Shown in pieces: positions 25,500 through 37,630 of a DNA stretch of 64,000 nucleotides. This stretch comes from Mycteria americana (Eukaryota; Chordata; Aves; Ciconiiformes; Ciconiidae). The position numbers and the translations under genes are program-made. The stretch is from assembly GCF_035582795.1 (NCBI RefSeq), contig NC_134373.1:31218501-31282500 (forward strand). Direction: 5' to 3'. The first letter of the stretch is position 1. Every line of letters begins with the position of its first letter. A model generated the notes under the pieces. The model worked only from the letters and a program-made list of their open reading frames with translations, did not search any database and was not told where the DNA came from.

Positions 25500-25870
25500 T
25501 TGCCTGTTTTTTTCTCAGGTTACCGAGTCAGAGCTGGATGGCATATGTAATTGTAGTAGGGCTGCTATTCTCTCTTTTTTTTTAAGGAACATTCATGCTG
25601 CATTTTAATTACAACATTTAGAATATGTCCAAATAGCTTGAGCTCAAATTGATCTTGTTTTTCAGCCAGGAAGCTTGTTTTTCATCTATTATAATAATGA
25701 ATGTGCTATTGATAATAGTTTAGGTGCAATACAGCAAAGCTTTGTGTTATGCATCAGGCCAAAATTTTCTTATTATCCATTATTGATATGACAGTTTGCA
25801 AATATTTAACAAACAAATTACCAGGTTTTCCTTGTTCCCCTCTTAGTTTGCAATCTCAGTCTTTTTGACA
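25500..25870. promoter_or_regulatory. Candidate conserved non-coding element (AT-rich)
   Basis: Non-repetitive AT-rich sequence with closely spaced ATAATAATGAATG, TATTATCCATTATTGATA and AAATATTTAACAAACAAA segments, which resemble homeobox and forkhead core sites. No coding frame. The call rests only on sequence character. Confidence 0.25.
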
Positions 25871-26831
25871 GCTGAATTCGGGATTAATGATGATCTTGTT
25901 TAAGACGATTGTTTGCTAGCAGGTTTATTCTCTAAAGCTACAAGTGCAGTAGGAGAACTAGCACTGGCACTTTGAATTAAATCTCATCCTTGAAGCAAAT
26001 TTTTTAGCTTTATTCCCTCCAATTCTCCTAAGTAGAAATTGGATTTGCCTGGTAAAGTGCTTAGACCTGTTACTAATTTCTTAGTTTATGTAGTCATTTT
26101 AAATATAGAAGCTTAATGTGAAGGGCTGGCAAAAGGAGCTGTTTTTCTCTCCCAACCCTGAGCTTGCCGGGTCTGTTCAGATTGCAAGTGCTTTAAGAGA
26201 CAGGTCATCTCTGGGCACAAGCATGGGAGCAAGGAGACCACCTTGAGCCTCTGTAGAAAAGAGAGGTCCAGAAGGACATGCTGAATTTGGTCCTCGGTAA
26301 AGCACTGGAGATGGCACTGGGAAATGTTCAGTCCAGGTCCTGGGACTGGTAAAACACATCCACACTCTGCAGCAGCTTCCTCTCCACCTGCTCCAGGTCT
26401 GAGCACAGGGTAGAGGGTATGGAAAGGGCTGAAGTGGCAATGTCTGCCTGGGAAGGTGGTTTCTGGTGTAGATGGCTGCAAGTGAAGCAAGGAGGGTGCT
26501 ACGCCCCATGGGAAAGCCTGACGCACCCCTCAGGGGGATCAGGGGCATCTTTGGGGGAAAACACAGCACCAGAACAGAGACTCAAAGAAAGCATGAAGCA
26601 CCCCCTTCGGAGCGCATCCTGGGCACCGGGCCATTTCTGCCCTGCGGTTTCTGACTGTGGGCTTTGCATACACAATACAGGAATTCACTAGTGTGTGAGC
26701 CAGGCTTTGGAGATGAGAAGTGAATTTGTACTCAAGTAAAATCACCTTTTGTTAGCAGAAAATCTGTGAGTTGGGTTCCCCAAGGGAATAGTGTTTGAAA
26801 ATCACAGATGATTAAAAGATAACACATTTGA

Positions 26832-26847
26832 GGGGGGGGCGGGGGGG
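26832..26847 (+). repeat. G-run (G8-C-G7)
   Basis: Two adjoining G runs separated by a single C, on the plus strand. Confidence 0.8.
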
Positions 26848-29800
26848 TGTCGTTTGGATTTTGTGGAGGTTTTTTTGTTTGTTTGCCTTTTGGGTTTGGG
26901 AAGCTGGATGCTGCACATAAGTTTCTCCACAACTGACCTGGACACAAATTTTTTGTTTTAATACAAGAAAATCTGAGACTCTCCTTAAAAAAGGATCCCC
27001 CAGGAGTTCTGAAATACCAGACATCACACCAGCAAAAATGACTAAAGTTGGCAACTCCAAGTGTAGCATATCACGTTGGTCTTAAGCAAAAATAAGCCAA
27101 ATCAAACAAGACTTGATGGAACAGAATAAAAGCAGGCAAGCACTACAGCTTGGCTTGAAATAATGTGTTAATAGAGGGTGTTTCTTCATTACTTTTTATT
27201 TGATAAGCAGTAAAACCACAGACTCGCGCTGAATAAAGTTTGTATGTGCCCTCTGCTAATCGCCCATCCCCATTTGCAATGTAAGCACTCATTACTCACT
27301 TCCCTTGGAACTTGTGGTGGCCAGCATGGAGCAGCAGGGAGAGGGGCACAGCTGTGTATTTCTGCATGTCTGCACATGTGTTTCAATCCTGGAATAATCC
27401 CCATTACGTGGACATCTTAGCCTGGTATTTAAGCCTTCATCTCACTTCTTTCTAAGGCTTGCTTAACACTTTTCCGGTTGATTGATGCAGCATCACTCAC
27501 AGTAATATGCCAGCCATGATGTTGTCGTTAATAACTGCCGAGGAGCTGGGTGGCTTAGGGACCTGAGCTGCGCATGGGCATTTTCTCTGTGAACGCCAGG
27601 GGGGATTTGCTGACCACAGCAATTCGCAGATGTGTGGGGCAGCAGCAGGAAACTGCCCGTCATTCGGTCCCCAAGCACCTCCCAGCTTGGGAACATGGCT
27701 ATCGATGGGTTACATTTGCAGCCCTCTTCTGCTGTTGGGGATTAAGGCTTTGAGAAAAAACAGCCTTACATGCAAGTTCGTGAAGTGCAGCTACCAGCTG
27801 GACACACCAAGGGTAAACTGGCTCCAATTCCCTGCCTCGCTTACACCAACAGCCATGTATTACAAATGAAACCAGCCACAAGGAACCAAACTATTAAGCT
27901 GCTTTCTCATAATCATTAATTATGAAGATACCATCACTCATGTTTGTAATCTATGAACTGTCCTGTCATAACTGATGTATTTTTTTTTAGTTCAATGAAT
28001 TGTGATGGTGAGGCTGCAAACAGTGTGGGCAAGTGATTCCTGCAGGGACCCACTCCTGCAGGTGTGAGCTGGTGAAACCCCCTTTTTGTGATGCGAAGCC
28101 AGCACAGTGACCTCGTGGGTACAGATTTACGTTCCACTCATACTCCTGGCCACCCTGCTCGGTCTCTGGGAAAAGCCCAACCCAAATGTGTCCTGCTTAG
28201 ATGGTCTGGCAGCAGAAGGTCAGGCAAGTATTTGATACCCTGACAGTCAATTTAAGGAGAAGCTTTCAGGTCAAGAGGATGTCACCCCAAAGACTTTCTC
28301 TGGCATGTTGAACACCATGCTGGGATCCTATCCATCTCTGGGTCTGGGTACTAATTTCCCCTCTCCTGCTCTGCCATCTCTAATGTGTTTATTCTCAGTG
28401 CGGCAGCGCAGTGAGAGGGGCTCTTATCCCCCTCCTAGGGTGAAGGCAGCAGGTATGGGGCAAACGCCATACTTCAGGCCTCCCCCAATTCATCCTGCTG
28501 GCGTTTGGCCCTTCTTACACATCTCTGCCCTTTCCTGTTGCTGGGAAGGGCAGCAAAATGGATCAGAAAAGGAAAAGGCCTCCGGAGTTGCTCATCCCAC
28601 CAGGGTCACTTGCTGCCCAGGCTGCCATGGTCTGGAGACTGAGTTACCAATGGGACTTGCTACCAGAGCATCTGGGACAGTCTTGGACTATTTCCTCCTG
28701 TAACTGCTTTCTGGACAGATGTCTCCCAGCTGGTCGGTCTCCTCAGATGTGCACATGAGTCCATGCGTGTGATCAGATCACTGATAGATGCTCCGCAGCC
28801 ATCTGGATGTAGGGAAGAAATGACAAATCTTCCCCCCACCAGCCACACCTTCCATGGATATTGATGAATGAGATCTTTATTGGCTGCTGGGCTAATTAAA
28901 TAGAAGTTGCATCAGCTTCTAGCTGACAGGCTCTAATTGCTCCTGAGCAGATTTTGAGAGGACCAGATGAATAGGAAAATAAAAGGAGAGACTGTGGATT
29001 GGATCCAAGGATGTACCTGACTGCATCGTGCTTCAGACGAGCTGGAAGTTTTTCCCACCTTTCCCTGGGGAACAGGGACAGGGCAGGGGGCTCCTGTGCT
29101 GCGAGAGCGCACAGGGAGGTGCTGTCAGAAAAGCCAAAATTAACGTAGGTAACAAAAAGGACAAAATAGTATCCTGGGTTTAGATAAGAATTTCTGAAGT
29201 CTTATCTTTGCCCCAGTCTCTAGCTTTGGCCTCGAGCAGCCGGTACCCATTGCTCTGTGCTCCCGTTTCCCGTCTGTCACGCAGGACTAACAACGCCTGC
29301 AGCTGAGGGCTGAACGGTCTCAGATGCTCTGGCACCACGTGAATCCCCGAGCCTGGGGTTTTTTTTTCTTCCTGTTGCCTTGAAGTCCAAAGACTGCAAC
29401 AGGGGTGTCAGACGCCCAGCAGCCCCCGCAGCCGAGCCCAGCCCTGTGTGGCCCTGCTGAGGGCTTAGGAGAAGGGTGCTCCCCTCCAGCAACAAGCATG
29501 TTGGGACTTTGAGCCTGGCCCTTCGTGGCCCATGGTCCTTTGAAGACGAGAGGTGCTGCGTGTGTGCAACACTGTGTGCTAGCTGCCAGCAAGGGGTGCA
29601 AAGCCCTCTCGGCCTCTTGCTGCCGGTCCCCCATGCAGGAGCAGAGCCAGGGTCCAGTTTGCTTCTCTCCTCCAAGCTCCTGCCTAAACCTCCAAGTGTG
29701 GAGGGGAGTGTGGATGGTTCAACAGGAGAGTCACTAACAGCAGAAGTTGCTGGGTACCCACGTTTCGGGTTGGTCCAGGACAGAGCTGGACCTGGTACAC

Positions 29801-30083
29801 AGTAGATCCTGGCACTGAAAAAATTAACTGAAATTAATGGCCAAGCCCTCAGTGCCTTCAGTGGTGTCATGTTTTCCCCAGTGGACTCTGCAGGCTACAT
29901 CTGGGCACATCCAGCCTAAGAGGCTTGTCCCATGTTTAATTTATGAGGTGATGAATGAGTTCTTAGCATACAATGCATTTAATTCCATTTTGGCCTGATT
30001 TATGCTGTGATGTGAACTGCATGTGAAGTTTTTAATTCAGTAGGTGGTGACTCTGATTCAGTATATGGAGTGTGACGGAAGAG

Positions 30084-30146
30084 GTGATAAATTTGATTCG
30101 AAAGGTGATGCATCAATTTCAGTGTGAAGTGCATCAAATTTATCAC
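30084..30146. repeat. 14-bp perfect inverted repeat within a repeat-like cluster
   Basis: GTGATAAATTTGAT at 30084-30097 and its exact complement ATCAAATTTATCAC at 30133-30146 are separated by 35 nt. That spacer holds further related words (GATGCATCAATTT, GTGCATCAAATTT). The surrounding 30.00-30.16 kb is built from recurring GTGA, GTGAAGT and ATTCAGT motifs. Confidence 0.75.
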
Positions 30147-31989
30147 ATGGCACATTGGTTTCAGTGCACGACACCCCAGTGACAGCAGTGCCAGGCCGGT
30201 TAAACGGGATGCCTTCGCTGCATCGCCAGTGGTCCCCGCGTCCACCACCTCCCCAAAGGAAAATGGCCCTTGCTGTTGGTCTTATATTCGACTTTGCAGG
30301 ACTTGAAGGAAAAAAGTAAAATGGCCCATCAGGTGCTGGTGAAAATATTTGTCTTCAATTTAATACACGCCCCAGGTAAGGGCTTCTGATATCCCAGCTA
30401 ATTTCAGGTCTCAAGAAGATGCTGCTGCTCCTGGGAATCTCAGCACCAACCAGCAAATTGGCATCATTTTGGGTTCAATTCATGACTCAATATCTTTGCT
30501 TTTAACTCAATGTCTGGCTTATCCACATTGTTGAATGAGGATGTGGAGTTTGCGTCCTCTCCAGAAGAGAGAGGCTTTAACATTGGGCTCTCTCACATCT
30601 GTAACCTTTGAAGGATATTTTAAAAAAAACTCTCAGAGAAGACACCTCCTCTTCTCCCTCACTCCACACTGGGGATGCTTTTGGGATAAGACTTCCTGGC
30701 TGAAATAAACCCATGCCTTGATTAGGGGATCCTAATGGCGTTCAAGCAGCAGCTGTTTGGGATGGTGGGACTTGGTGCACGCAAGCAGGACAGCCCGGGC
30801 CGTGCTGGGTGCCGAGGGGGCTCCCGGCGCCTGCGGTACCCAACCCCTTCCCCATCCTCATGCCCCATTAACACCAGCACTGCTGAATCCAGTCCCAGCA
30901 CAGTGGAGCGTGGCGAGTCGCTAACGCAGTCGAGAAAGACGTGAGAGGGCTGATGAAGGGATTTGGTGACAAGCTGAGCGGGAAGTAATTACTTTTCTCC
31001 TTCTCTCCTCCTCTCACTGCCACAGCCTCTGTGGCAGCGAGGATAAATGCAGTATATTAGCAGCAGTGAGTGGCAGATTCACTGAGCTGCAATTTATAAC
31101 ACTGTCCTCCCCAAAGCCTCATTGGAGGGCATTATGAAGTTAGCTTTGTAAGAGGGAATAAAATGATGAGAGGGTCACTCTGGAAAAGCATTTGGAAACC
31201 CTCAGAAAAGGAGCTATTTTCTTCTCTCCAAGCCAGGTATGTCTCATTGAGCCGACCCCAGCGGAGCTCCCAGGGAGGGTTAGTGCTCATACACCAGATA
31301 TTAAATTTAATTCAGTGAGAAGGAGCAGATGTTGGTGTGCCAGGCCTGTCTGCCGCCACATCTAATGCGTAACGATGACTGAAAAATCTTCCATCAAAAT
31401 GTTTTGATTTTTCTTGAAGAAAAAATAAACTTCTACTGGAAAAAAACCCGAACCCCCAAGGCAGAAAACTTATGGCTGAGAAAACTTTGTCTTCAGACTG
31501 TTGATAAAGGGTTGCTGCTGTCAGAAGGGATAAAGAGGAGGATGTTTTTCATCAGCCATGTTAATCTGATCTATCCCTGCATGCAGGCTTGTGTGGGCAG
31601 ATAAAATAAAACAGATCTGGATACACTGATGAGCCAAACTCTGTTGCAGTTTCCACCAAGAGACTCTGAGCTGTCTGGATGGAGAGGCAGGGGAGGGCTT
31701 TGCTTGTAATATAGCCCCTGGTGAAGGGTGTCAAGCACGGGGAAAGCCACTGGGCTAATGTGCCTCTGGTCGGCCTGGAGAGAGCTGGTTGCAGGCTCGG
31801 TCCGTGCCCTGGGCTCCCAAAACCTCTGCAGCAAACAGGTCATGCTGCTCCTGCCGCTCACAGCCCGGTTCCTGCGGGGGAGGAAGCTTTAACCCCAGTC
31901 CTCCGCTCCCCAAAAGGGTTAAAAAACCCCATGTAGGCACACTTCGAACAGTTTAAAAAGTACAAGGGAGGGGAAATGCTAAACCCCGC

Positions 31990-32420
31990 CCCTTTCAATA
32001 GCAAAAATGCTCATGAATCTGAACTTCTATTTCAGCACCACCTTGCGAACGGCTCTGTTCGTGACCAGGGCAAGAACCGCTGGGTCCGGGAAGTCGCTGT
32101 GCCCGCTCCTCCATCCCCCAAGCGCCCGGCTGAGGGGAGGTATGTGCCCCGCTGTCCCCTGGCCAGGGGGAGCAGGCGGGCTCAAGGACGCTCCCACCGC
32201 TGTCCCCGCAGTGAATCTCGGCGGCTGAGCCTGCCAGGAGCCAGGAGCGGGAGGCGGGCAGTGAGGAGCATCCCAGCCGAACGGCACGGCCTCCGCTCCC
32301 GCGTCCCAGCCGCGGGGCAGCTCGCCGAGCCCCCGGCACAGAGCCTCCCGCAGCACACGCAGCCGCCCTGCGGAGCTTCCCGACTGCAGAGCATCTCTCG
32401 GTTGTGGAGAGAAGCACGTA
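31990..32420. promoter_or_regulatory. CpG-rich block, candidate CpG island
   Basis: Many CpG dinucleotides in a GC-rich stretch, after AT-richer flanks. Overlapping long frames on both strands are what GC-rich DNA gives by chance. No first exon of a known gene is recognisable. It may be the promoter of an unannotated transcript or an enhancer-type island. Confidence 0.4.
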
Positions 32421-33126
32421 ATTTATTTCTTCGTTTATTTGTTTTGCATGGGAGACAAGGCTGCTGGTTTATAATGTTGAACAACCATTTTAGCTGAGTG
32501 CAGTAGGTCCCATAAATCAATTGCCTCTCCAGAGCATTAACCATTTGCCAGGAACCAGCAGTTCTACGATACCTTTTCATGTTATTCTGGGGGGACTCTG
32601 GGGCCAGAGTCTCAGCCGGTGTAACTTGGCCTTGTTCTCCAAATCCAGGTGATTTACATTAGCTACCTGATGCTGCTAGGAGTTTCTGCAAGTATTCTCA
32701 TACAAATAGTTTAAAAATCTTATTTGGCCTAATTTTTACTGAAGGAGGGTTCATACATTGCTTCATGGTGTTTTAAAATACATTTGACAGAGCACTTATT
32801 TGCTTCAGATCAAACTGTGTCCCCCAAACAAATGCACCTGTCACTCTGAAATAACTCCGGGCCAAAGCGTTAGCGGAAAGGAGGTCCCTCTCCAGTAGTA
32901 CGTACTCCAAGGGCTACTGGTCCCAGTTAGCCAGGCCTCCTAAGGGGCTCAATTTCCTCCTGCTTGCATTGCCGAGGCTCTCAGTAGACATCGTGGTTTT
33001 CCTTCAAACCCTTTGTTTATCATCAGCTTAACAACGGTGAGGCTGCTGGTGCTGCAGCCTGTTGGGATGGCTCCTGTCTCCTCCTTGGTTCACTCTTCGC
33101 CACTATCTCCATCTGTCCATCCGTTC

Positions 33127-33161
33127 ATCCATCCATCCATCCATCCATCCATCCATCCATC
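33127..33161. repeat. (ATCC)n microsatellite
   Basis: About nine tandem ATCC units, preceded by a degenerate CATCTGTCCATCCGTTC lead-in. Confidence 0.95.
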
Positions 33162-34079
33162 ACCTTTTATTTAGAGGGCAAGATCCTGGGGCAGGAACTG
33201 TCTTTCTTTTCTCTCTTTTATCCTGTTCCTTGAGAGGCACGTTTTTATTGACTTGCAAATACACATAAAGCCTATTTTTGTCCATGATCAAAAGGACGTG
33301 GTTGTGCTAATGTTTTTCCAAGCTGCTGAAGTGTGAGCCCTTATTTTTATTTTGAACTGCAATTTTTAATTTCTGCTGACTAAAATGAGGTTTTTGTGCC
33401 TTGCGAGCCACACTGGGCACCTACATGGCCTCTCAATGGGGTGGACATCACCGATGGGGATTCCTGTACCCTCCTGCCCTGCGGGACCCGTCACACCTCT
33501 AATGATCAGGTGGTCGCTCCGTGCTGTTGGATTTCCTGGAGATGTTTGAGACCCTGGTGATTTGCACCATTTTGTCTCGCTCAGTTTTCCCACACTGCTC
33601 TGCTATTAACTTTTTTACATAGAGAAGAGGAAAAGGAGATCTGAGGCCTTGGGGTGAAATTCATTCCCTGTGAACAGAATGAAATGCACACGGAGCTGGA
33701 CATGGGCCTGTCCTGGGTTTTGGTGTATTTTCTGTGCAGATAGAGCTAAACTTAGTTTCATGTGTAAAATTTCCCATGCACATCAGAGGATGTTTCAGTT
33801 AACTGGTAATCCACGATGATGAGATTTCTATGAGCTATAGGACCCGGGAGGCTTGAAGAGAGTATCTGAGTATGTCTCTCCCTTTGGCATGGTGCGTTCA
33901 GGAATGGCTGGGGTCCAGGCTGATATCAGTACCTCCGCTTTAAAAGGATTTAAATTATAAAGTTTGGGCAGTTCCTTATTTGTTTTGAATCAGCTAGAAA
34001 ATGCAGCAGCCTCCCTGATTTCCACCACCAGCATCTGGCTTGGCACGATTTTAACATACAGCTTCAGGTTGCAAACAAA

Positions 34080-34330
34080 ATTGAAATTTTCAGACATACG
34101 GTGCTAGCTTCGTAAGTGGTAATTGCATCAACTTAGGATCAATGGAGCAGAATAATATCTGCCCACTAATAATGGCTTAATAAAATTAATAGCATTGGCC
34201 CTGCCATGAATTACTTTAAAATAGGGATTGTAGGATAGTAATGTAAACAATCATTGATTTTTCTTGGGAAAGTAGAGTACTGTAAATTAGATATGACTCT
34301 TTTCAGTGTATAGTTGATACCAGACAATGC
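34080..34330. promoter_or_regulatory. Candidate conserved non-coding element
   Basis: AT-rich unique sequence with CTAATAATGGCTTAATAAA, AATTAATAGCATTGG and GTAAACAATCATTGATTTTT. These resemble homeodomain and forkhead sites. No open frame of note. Confidence 0.25.
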
Positions 34331-34599
34331 AGGAAATGTATCAGATTACCTCGAAGGTGGGTGGAGAGGGAAAAAGCAAACGGGGCCCCTGTGGCATTGG
34401 GGAGGCGATTAGATAAATGAAATGAGCCTGGACCAGACGATGAAAGCTCAGAGCTGCATGGCACTCAATATTGCTGCCATCCAACCTGACCCAATTAATA
34501 ACATATTAGCGCAGAACAGGTCTGTTCAACAGTTCAGGTCCGTTAATTGAAAAGTGTGATTAATGGCATTGAAGGAGGTGAGGAATACAGAGAAAAATG

Positions 34600-35070
34600 A
34601 CGGCAGTCTGCAGCTCCGTGCCACAGCCGGTGCATCGCTCGGGGGCGAGGGAGGTGGGGGGCAGCCGCACTCCTCGCAATACCTGGCCTTCGTGTTTCGG
34701 CACCCTCCAGCTGGGGTCTGGTGCTGAACTGTGAGCCTTATTTCTATCTGCTTTCATCCCCCTTGAGATCCCGCCAGCGCCCCGGTGCTGAGCTCGGTGT
34801 CAATGCCGGAGCTGGAGAGGTGGCAGCTGGAAGGACCAAATCCATCCTCAGCTTTTCCCAAGGGCACGGGGGAACCGAGTGTTCTCGGTGGCACTGACGC
34901 CATGGGGTTTCCACGCTGGTGTCCGGGCCGCGTCTGGCTGACGGGGCAAAGGCAGATGTGGGTCGGGCCAGACGCAGAGCCGCCGCTCTCACGGGTGCCG
35001 GCACCCACTGCTACTGCACAAGTGGACATCAGGGCCCCGGCAGCGGCGCGGCTCCGTTCCCACTAGCTCA
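34600..35070. promoter_or_regulatory. CpG-rich block
   Basis: GC-rich with numerous CG dinucleotides, ending before a short CA run at about 35.07 kb. Several overlapping frames exist on both strands, none with protein-family features. Confidence 0.3.
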
Positions 35071-36959
35071 CACACACACAGCATCCACGTTTCTCCTTCC
35101 GGAGGCCAATTTTCCTGTCGATTCCAATTAACCCTAGCGCTGACGTCTCAAGGACAGCTCTGGAGGCGGCTTCGCAGAAGAGCAGCAATTCGGAAACGTG
35201 TCGTGGGCTGTGATGGCACCTCGGAGCCCAGCCTTAATTACAGCAAATGGCCAGAAAGAGCTGTACAATTATTTGAGCCGTTGCCATTTGCAGAACGATT
35301 TGGCTGCAAGAGTACCTTCAGTCCCACTCCTGGCCTGCCATCTTCCCCTCATGGCGGTGCCTCTGCCTGAACGCGGGGCTCAGCACAGGAGTGGGCGCGT
35401 GGTGCACACCCCAGCCATTTACCTGGCAAAACCAGCTCTTCCTTTTCCTCTCCTGTTAAATATGCACTCCACGGCCAGTGCGTGAGCGTGCTGGGGAGGG
35501 GAGCGCTGGGCTTTGCTTCTGGGGAGCCAGGGCGAGCAAGCAGCTCATCCCAAGCCATTGCCCCCCCAGCCGCAGGGAATGAAGCATCGTTGCTTCAAGA
35601 TCTGCTCTGCCCTGGTCCTTTCTGGCATTTCCATTGTCCCCAGGAAAGCTGGTGAGCTCGTCCCCCCGCGCCACGGGGCCGGCTGCGCGCTTGTGCCTCC
35701 CTCCTGGCACGGAGCCTGCCCGTGCGACCCTGGGAATTCACACTCGCTTTGAAATGCCCAAATCCACAAGTTTTTGGAGGACGGTGTGGCTAATGGGGAC
35801 GGCCCGGGCGCCTTCGCTCCTGGCAGAGGCTGCATGAGCCACGGTGGCTGTTTTGGGGCTGTCAGAGGCAAAGGGACAGAACTACAAAAGCAGCAGCAAC
35901 ACCAGGGAGAAGCAGGTTCAGAAGGACGAGTCAAAGCATGGCTTTTAATGTGAGGCATAATAAATGAACTGAAAGACCCACAGCATCACAATGAAACATC
36001 CCTTAAATCCTTTGTTTTCATTTCAGATGATAAAGGAAAATCATTAGGACTCAATTAGTCATGAAAGACGGAGGTCCTTCTGCATTGCACCGGCTTGAGA
36101 AAGCGACTCCTATTCAAGAGCACATCTTCCCCATTCAGTGTGGGATCATTAAATATCAAACACTTTATTTGTGCTATTTGCATTGCCTATTGCGCCCTTG
36201 TGCGGGATGAAAACCCTGCGGCGATAATTGATGTACGTGGTTTTAAAGGCACTCGGCTCTCTGCCTCGCAGAGCTTAAAACAGGCAGAGAAATGAAGGAG
36301 AGGCTCTGAACAGCCGAGGCTGCTGGAAAAAAGAAAAGAAAAAGGGGAAGGAGTGCCAGATGAGTTTAGTGACCCTGACACAGGGAGGTAAGGGTCTTGG
36401 GCGCATTGCCTTTCCCTTGGGGATTGAGAGGAGGGGACGGCATGGGTGACAGCTACGCTGATGATCCCAGCATGTGACTGGGATGAACTGGTGTTCCCTC
36501 CCTGCCGTGCTGGGGGAAACTTTGCTGCAGCAGGCCATGCACACGTACATGAGGTCTTTAAATATTCATAAAGCAGTAACTGATGTTGAGATGATGGGCA
36601 AGAGAGACTCTGAACCGGGAAGATTCCCGAAGCCGTTTGCATGCTGGCCCTGCCCCAAGCCCTCGCTATGCGACTGGTGGGACCCTTGGCAGTGCCAGCA
36701 TGGGGCTGTGGTTCAGGCTGAGCAGATGGAGGACACCTCAAGAGGAAATAAAGTAAACAGTCCGCAAAAAGTCCCTCACAACAGAACAACGTTCTCCAAC
36801 CTCTCTCTTTCCCCAGACGTGGCCGCGCTGCACGCAGGCTGCGATTTGTTTTTGTCACCATGGGAAATGTAAAGCACAGCAGCTGTGCATTACTTACTGC
36901 TTTTATTCCCCGTCTCTCTCCCTTCATTTCTTTGCCGAGACTGCAAATAAAAGAGCGGA

Positions 36960-37400
36960 TCAGTGGCTGTGCCGCTGCCACTGTGCTCAAAGGCAGGGAA
37001 GGCAGAAAAGGCAGAGGCTGGCGGGAGCGGCCGAGGTGCCTCGAGCCCCAGCACAGCCCCGCAGAGAGGAGCCGCTGCCGGCGCAGGGCACGGAGGAGGG
37101 ACGAGCACCCGGGTCTTTGCCGTGTTTCGGCACGTGAGAGCCCGTGGGATGGGGCAGAGCGAGCGTCCCCGAGCAGCCACCTCGGGGCAGGCCACGCAGC
37201 GGGGACGGGCTCTGGCAGAGGGTTTCAGCAGGAGCAGGTCGGGCATGGGATGAGGTCGCGTACCAGCTCAGCTGCCCGCGGGGAAGGAAGATGCTCGCGC
37301 TGCCGCAGGCACCGCAACAGCTTTGGAAGGAAAAGCCTGGCCGAGCCTGCCCAGACTAAAGCAGAAGGGACCCGCCGTGGCTCTGGGACTCGGGGATTTC
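36960..37400. promoter_or_regulatory. Dense CpG island candidate with no adjacent gene
   Basis: Among the densest CpG stretches in the window (for example GGCGGGAGCGGCCGAGG and GCCGCTGCCGGCGCAGG). It begins right after a CAATAAAAGAGCGG-like AT-rich edge and is followed at 37.45 kb by a highly AT-rich unique block. The GC-rich frame on the plus strand (36860-37459) is overlapped by comparable frames on the minus strand and is not convincing as a gene. Confidence 0.45.
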
Positions 37401-37449
37401 GTTCCTTCCTCTCCATGCAATTTTTTTCCTTCCTGCAAGCAGGAACTGC

Positions 37450-37630
37450 AGCAGGCTAAACAAATAAGGGGCTGTTAATGTAATTTTAGATATATGGCCT
37501 TTAGAAAATGAATTCACATTTAGAGTGCAAGCTGTAATATTTTGGTTTATTATTTAATTACAGAGTCTGTAAATGTAAATGGATTTAGACCCTTAATTTT
37601 AGGAGGCTTGAATTACCTTCCATTCCTTGT
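37450..37630. promoter_or_regulatory. Candidate conserved non-coding element
   Basis: AT-rich unique block directly beside the CpG-rich stretch, with GTTAATGTAATTTTAGATAT, TTTATTATTTAATTACAG and CCCTTAATTTTAGG. It has homeobox-type TAATTA cores and no coding potential. Confidence 0.3.

Larger units (their letters stand above)
16700..31980. other. Intergenic region without supported genes
   Basis: Open frames here are short or show no family resemblance, intron signals or codon pattern that I trust. The stretch contains a (TG)n run (17142-17160), a G-run (26832-26847), an AT-rich non-repetitive block (about 25.5-25.87 kb) and an inverted-repeat cluster near 30.1 kb. I see no transposable element of full or partial length. 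Confidence 0.5.

Noticed and set aside
29277-29870. 197-codon frame on the minus strand
   Set aside because: Low-complexity, no family resemblance, and other frames of the same region are also open.
36187-36990. 267-codon frame on the minus strand
   Set aside because: No domain, no splice or start context. A comparable frame exists on the opposite strand; explained by composition.
36860-37459. 199-codon frame in a CpG island, considered as a first exon
   Set aside because: Arg/Gly/Ala-rich translation with equal frames on the other strand. No donor joined to any plausible next exon.
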